DNA of 64,000 bases. Origin: Pseudomonas mucidolens (lineage in GTDB: Bacteria > Pseudomonadota > Gammaproteobacteria > Pseudomonadales > Pseudomonadaceae). Both the position numbers and the translations under genes were made by a program. This document shows, in pieces, positions 61,478-64,000 of the stretch; the first letter of the stretch is position 1; the number at the start of each line of letters is the position of its first letter. Location: contig NZ_LT629802.1 in the NCBI RefSeq assembly GCF_900106045.1, forward strand, positions 992,001 through 1,056,000, in the 5' to 3' direction. The notes under the pieces were generated by a model. The model saw nothing but the letters and a program-made list of their open reading frames with translations. It made no database searches and had not been told where the DNA came from.

Positions 61478-62698
61478 GTGAATTCTTCCCGTTCTGCCTC
61501 GGCCGCCGCCGAGCCTGACCGTTTCCCCATCGGTGCCTTGCTGGCCCTGGCGATGACAGGCTTTATCTGCATCATCACTGAAACCCTGCCGGCAGGCCTG
61601 TTGCCGCAGATCAGCGCGGGCCTGGCGATTTCCCCCTCTTTGACTGGCCAGATGGTCACGGCCTACGCGCTGGGATCGATGCTGGCGGTGATCCCGCTGA
61701 CGATTGCGACGCAAGGCTGGCGCCGACGTAACGTGCTGTTGCTGACCATTGTCGGTTTCCTGCTGTTCAATTCGATCACCGCCTGGTCATCTCACTACGC
61801 AGTCACACTGGTTGCACGCTTTTTCGCCGGGATGGCGGCGGGCCTGGCGTGGAGCCTGTTGGCCGGGTATGCCCGGCGCATGGTGGCACCGGAACAGCAG
61901 GGCAAGGCGTTGGCGCTGGCCATGGTCGGCACGCCGATTGCGCTGTCACTTGGTGTGCCGCTCGGCACTTGGCTGGGCGGGGTGGTTGGTTGGCGTACGG
62001 CGTTCGGCATCATTTCGCTGATGACGCTGTTGTTGATCGTCTGGGTATTGCTCAAGGTGCCGGATTATCCCGGACAAGCTGCCCACCAACGCCTGCCGTT
62101 ACGCCAGGTGTTGACGACTCCTGGCGTGCGCCCGGTATTGGCGGTGGTGATTACCTGGATGCTGGCACACAACATTCTCTACACCTACATCGCGCCCTTT
62201 GTCGCGCCTGCCGGACTGCTGGGGCGAGTGGATATGGTGCTGCTGGTGTTTGGCATCGCCGCATTGGCCGGGATCTGGATCACCGCCAAACGGGTCGAGC
62301 CGCTGTTGCGCAAGACGGTGCTGGTCAGCCTGGCGGCCTTTGCGGCGACCTGCCTGATATTTGGTCTGTTGGCCAAGGTGCCGCAGGTGATCTACGTCGG
62401 CGTGGCGGTCTGGGGGCTGAGCTTCGGCGGTGCCGCCACCTTGCTGCAAACGGCCTTGGCGGACGCCGCGGGCGATGGTGCGGATGTGGCGCTGTCGCTC
62501 AACGTGGTGGCCTGGAACGGTGCAATTGCCGGCAGTGGCGTGGTAGGTGGAGTGCTGCTGGATACATGGGGTGTGGCGTCGTTCCCGTGGGCGATGCTGG
62601 TGTTGCTGGTGATCGGGTTTGCCATCGCCTGGTCGGCGCGCAGCCATGGATTCAAACCGGGAAAACGCACGATGGACAAACCCGTCGTCGCCCATTGA
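61478..62698 (+). CDS. MFS transporter (DHA1, NepI/AraJ-like) with GTG start
   Basis: 406-residue 12-segment exporter. FPIGALLALAMTGFICIITETLPAGLLPQISAGLAISPSLTGQMVTAYALGSMLAVIPLTIATQGWRRR gives TM1-2 and a motif A variant; VGTPIALSLGVPLGTWLGGVVGWRTAF is motif C-like. It should export small molecules under control of the divergent TetR. GTG AAT TCT is used as start; no ATG lies near the family N-terminus. A purine-rich CAGGAACG stretch precedes it. Confidence 0.9.
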   Translation: MNSSRSASAAAEPDRFPIGALLALAMTGFICIITETLPAGLLPQISAGLAISPSLTGQMVTAYALGSMLAVIPLTIATQGWRRRNVLLLTIVGFLLFNSITAWSSHYAVTLVARFFAGMAAGLAWSLLAGYARRMVAPEQQGKALALAMVGTPIALSLGVPLGTWLGGVVGWRTAFGIISLMTLLLIVWVLLKVPDYPGQAAHQRLPLRQVLTTPGVRPVLAVVITWMLAHNILYTYIAPFVAPAGLLGRVDMVLLVFGIAALAGIWITAKRVEPLLRKTVLVSLAAFAATCLIFGLLAKVPQVIYVGVAVWGLSFGGAATLLQTALADAAGDGADVALSLNVVAWNGAIAGSGVVGGVLLDTWGVASFPWAMLVLLVIGFAIAWSARSHGFKPGKRTMDKPVVAH

Positions 62699-62729
62699 AC
62701 AACGGCGGGCTTGGTGTCGCTGATCGTTG

Positions 62730-63620
62730 TTAACTCATACGTTCGATACCCAACGAGTCACGCTGCATCGACTGCAGGTTGCGCTCGATGGTTTCGCAGA
62801 TGGTTTCCATCTGGATCTGGTGTTCGCTTGAGCGGAATGGGCTTTGCAGGTCGGTGCCGATGCGCTCGATGGCCAACAGCATGAAGCCCACCACCGTCGA
62901 TGCCAGCGGGGTGAACCAGCCCAGGGACTCCACGAGTCCCACCGGCACGATCAGGCAGAACAGCGAGATAAACAGCCGTGGGAAATACACATAAGGGTAG
63001 GGCAGCGGTGTGTTGGCGATTCGCTCCATACCGCCCTGGCTGTTGGACAGGTCGACCAGGGTCGATTCCAGCCGCGCCAGTCGAATGCTGTCCAGGCGCC
63101 CGGCCTTGTACTCCCTGGCCAACAGCGCGGCGGAGCCGGTGAGGATATCGTTGGCAAAGTTATTGGTGGTGCCGCTGCGGGCGAATTCGTTACCGGGAAT
63201 GAACGCCTGTACTTCCACCGGACACGGCTCGCCCCTGAGGTGCGCCGCGAGGCAATTCACATACGCCACATGACGACGCAGCAGCGTCGATTTGATCGGG
63301 TTGACCTCCTGATCCGGGTCATCCAGCAGCGTCAGTACCTGGCGGGCAAAACTGCGCGAGTTATTGACCATCGCGCCCCACAACGTGCGTGCTTCCCACC
63401 AGCGGTTATAAGCACTGCTGTTGCGAAAACTGATTAGCACCACCAGCGCAGAACCCAGCAACGTCAGAGGCATCAGTGGCAGGTTGATCTTGGTGTTGAG
63501 GAACAGCATGAAGTCCACGGTGACCGCAATGTCCCAGAGCAGCAACCAGAACAGCGCCCAACCGACATAGCCCATGGTCTTGATAATCAAACGGTACTTT
63601 TTGAGGATGGCAGCTTTCAA
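62730..63620 (-). CDS. Bestrophin-like (UPF0187/RFP-TM) anion channel protein
   Basis: 296-residue membrane protein. KKYRLIIKTMGYVGWALFWLLLWDIAVTV and LNTKINLPLMPLTLLGSALVVLISFRNSSAYNRWWEARTLWG (S/NxxY.RWWEAR signature) define the bacterial bestrophin family; TPLASTVVGFMLLAIERIGTDLQSPF is the C-terminal signature with the conserved IDxPF-like IGTDLQSPF. Members are pentameric anion or cation channels. A TTG start is used, supported by GAGG six bases upstream; the next ATG would remove 15 residues. Confidence 0.9.
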   Translation of the reverse strand: MKAAILKKYRLIIKTMGYVGWALFWLLLWDIAVTVDFMLFLNTKINLPLMPLTLLGSALVVLISFRNSSAYNRWWEARTLWGAMVNNSRSFARQVLTLLDDPDQEVNPIKSTLLRRHVAYVNCLAAHLRGEPCPVEVQAFIPGNEFARSGTTNNFANDILTGSAALLAREYKAGRLDSIRLARLESTLVDLSNSQGGMERIANTPLPYPYVYFPRLFISLFCLIVPVGLVESLGWFTPLASTVVGFMLLAIERIGTDLQSPFRSSEHQIQMETICETIERNLQSMQRDSLGIERMS

Positions 63621-63930
63621 ACGGAAACCTCGCAGGGTGCGGTAAGCATCGGTGTGCTAGCTCGGACGATGTTGCCGGACAAAGGTTCGCTGCAAAGCTG
63701 TAATCAATGGTGATGGGGCCTGAATCGATTCAGTCGGGGAAGGGGCGCTGCAGGATTTGCGCGGTTAAAGACTTCCCCTGCGTAACGCAATCATTGTGTG
63801 TCGCGAAATGTCCGCGGGGTTCAGCCCACCTTCAGTCACCTGACCCACACTGGCACTTTACCCTGGCGCGCGCACCCAGCATCATGCGCCGCCAACGGTA
63901 TGGCACATTTGTGCTGAAGAGGAAGCACAG
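63621..63930. other. Spacer between bestrophin gene and trmK
   Basis: 310 bases without a supported gene. It carries the promoter of the rightward trmK and of the leftward bestrophin gene. GAAGAGGAAG before the TTG at 63931 is the trmK ribosome site. No palindromic operator was noted. Confidence 0.4.
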
Positions 63931-64000
63931 TTGAACGAACACACATTGTCCCTGCGCCTGGAGCGTGTAGCGGCGCATGTGCCAGGCGGTGCGCGGCTAG
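63931..64000 (+). CDS. trmK: tRNA (adenine-N1)-methyltransferase TrmK, 5' end only
   Basis: The last 70 bases encode MNEHTLSLRLERVAAHVPGGARL from a TTG start with an AAGAGGAAG site 8 bases upstream. This is the N-terminus of TrmK (COG2384), the SAM enzyme that makes m1A22 in tRNA. The SAM-binding ADIGSDH motif expected next lies beyond the window. The call depends on only 23 residues but the pattern is characteristic. Confidence 0.75.
   Translation, partial: MNEHTLSLRLERVAAHVPGGARL

Noticed and set aside
1..64000. CRISPR arrays, integrons or rRNA genes
   Set aside because: No regularly spaced repeats, cas genes, integron integrase or rRNA sequence were seen on reading through the window.

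Overview
The window looks like part of a chromosome of a fluorescent-group Pseudomonas. Support comes from high-GC core genes typical of that group: a malate:quinone oxidoreductase with an N-terminal leader, FabV enoyl reductase, PpnN, the PunR/PunC pair, a PipR-type LuxR solo with its peptide transporter, a manganese catalase remnant and a REP element. Assignments rest on reading translations and motifs; no database search was run.

Region 1 (1-11.1 kb) is the late half of a P2/phiCTX-like prophage, cut by the left window edge. On the minus strand lie baseplate V, tail completion S and R, a lysis block (Rz1 nested in Rz, endolysin, two holin-like proteins), tail X, head completion L, small terminase M, capsid N and scaffold/protease O. 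Large terminase P and portal Q run on the plus strand. After portal Q, where P2 carries cos and the old/tin defence genes, there is an AT-rich minus-strand gene with a HEPN-type RNDTLHG motif. No replication, repressor or integrase genes follow, so the prophage appears truncated or rearranged here.

Region 2 (11.1-30.2 kb) is accessory DNA. It holds BrnT/BrnA, an AT-rich palindrome region, an orphan RES protein, a SnoaL-like gene between inverted repeats, a DUF4209 fragment, IS5-type and rulB/umuC-type remnants and a 5'-truncated manganese catalase. Two similar 136-bp direct repeats (12.58 and 29.17 kb) bracket most of it. Its centrepiece (16.1-23.9 kb) is a probable 3-hydroxyaspartate catabolic cluster: DSD1-family PLP enzyme, two regulators, RraA-like aldolase/decarboxylase, RidA, small protein, dicarboxylate-type symporter, threo-3-hydroxyaspartate dehydratase-like enzyme and an iminosuccinate-reductase-like ornithine cyclodeaminase homologue. 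A second, AT-rich cluster (24.7-28.5 kb) has a methyltransferase, a GNAT/BioF2-like acyltransferase, a small alpha-beta-barrel protein, a PNPOx-fold flavoprotein and a divergent NanE-like epimerase. It resembles an unassigned small-molecule pathway.

Region 3 (30.4-50.7 kb) is mostly chromosomal backbone: small lipoprotein, MFS exporter, mqo, a 1706-residue LRR/NEL E3-ligase-type effector, ppnN, fabV, LysR regulators, an argD-like aminotransferase broken by one extra G, and a purine/nucleoside uptake neighbourhood (punR, punC, Tsx-like porin, LysR, NCS2 permease).

Region 4 (50.7-58.9 kb) is a PipR-type plant- or peptide-signal module: two proline-iminopeptidase-like hydrolases flank a LuxR solo, followed by a complete dipeptide-type ABC transporter. 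Two lux-box-like dyads (CT-N12-AG) sit in the promoters of the two hydrolases.

Region 5 (58.9-64 kb) holds a REP composite, tRNA-Asn, a lipoprotein, a YghU-type glutathione transferase, a TetR/MFS divergent pair with operator-like repeats, a bestrophin-like channel and the start of trmK at the right edge.
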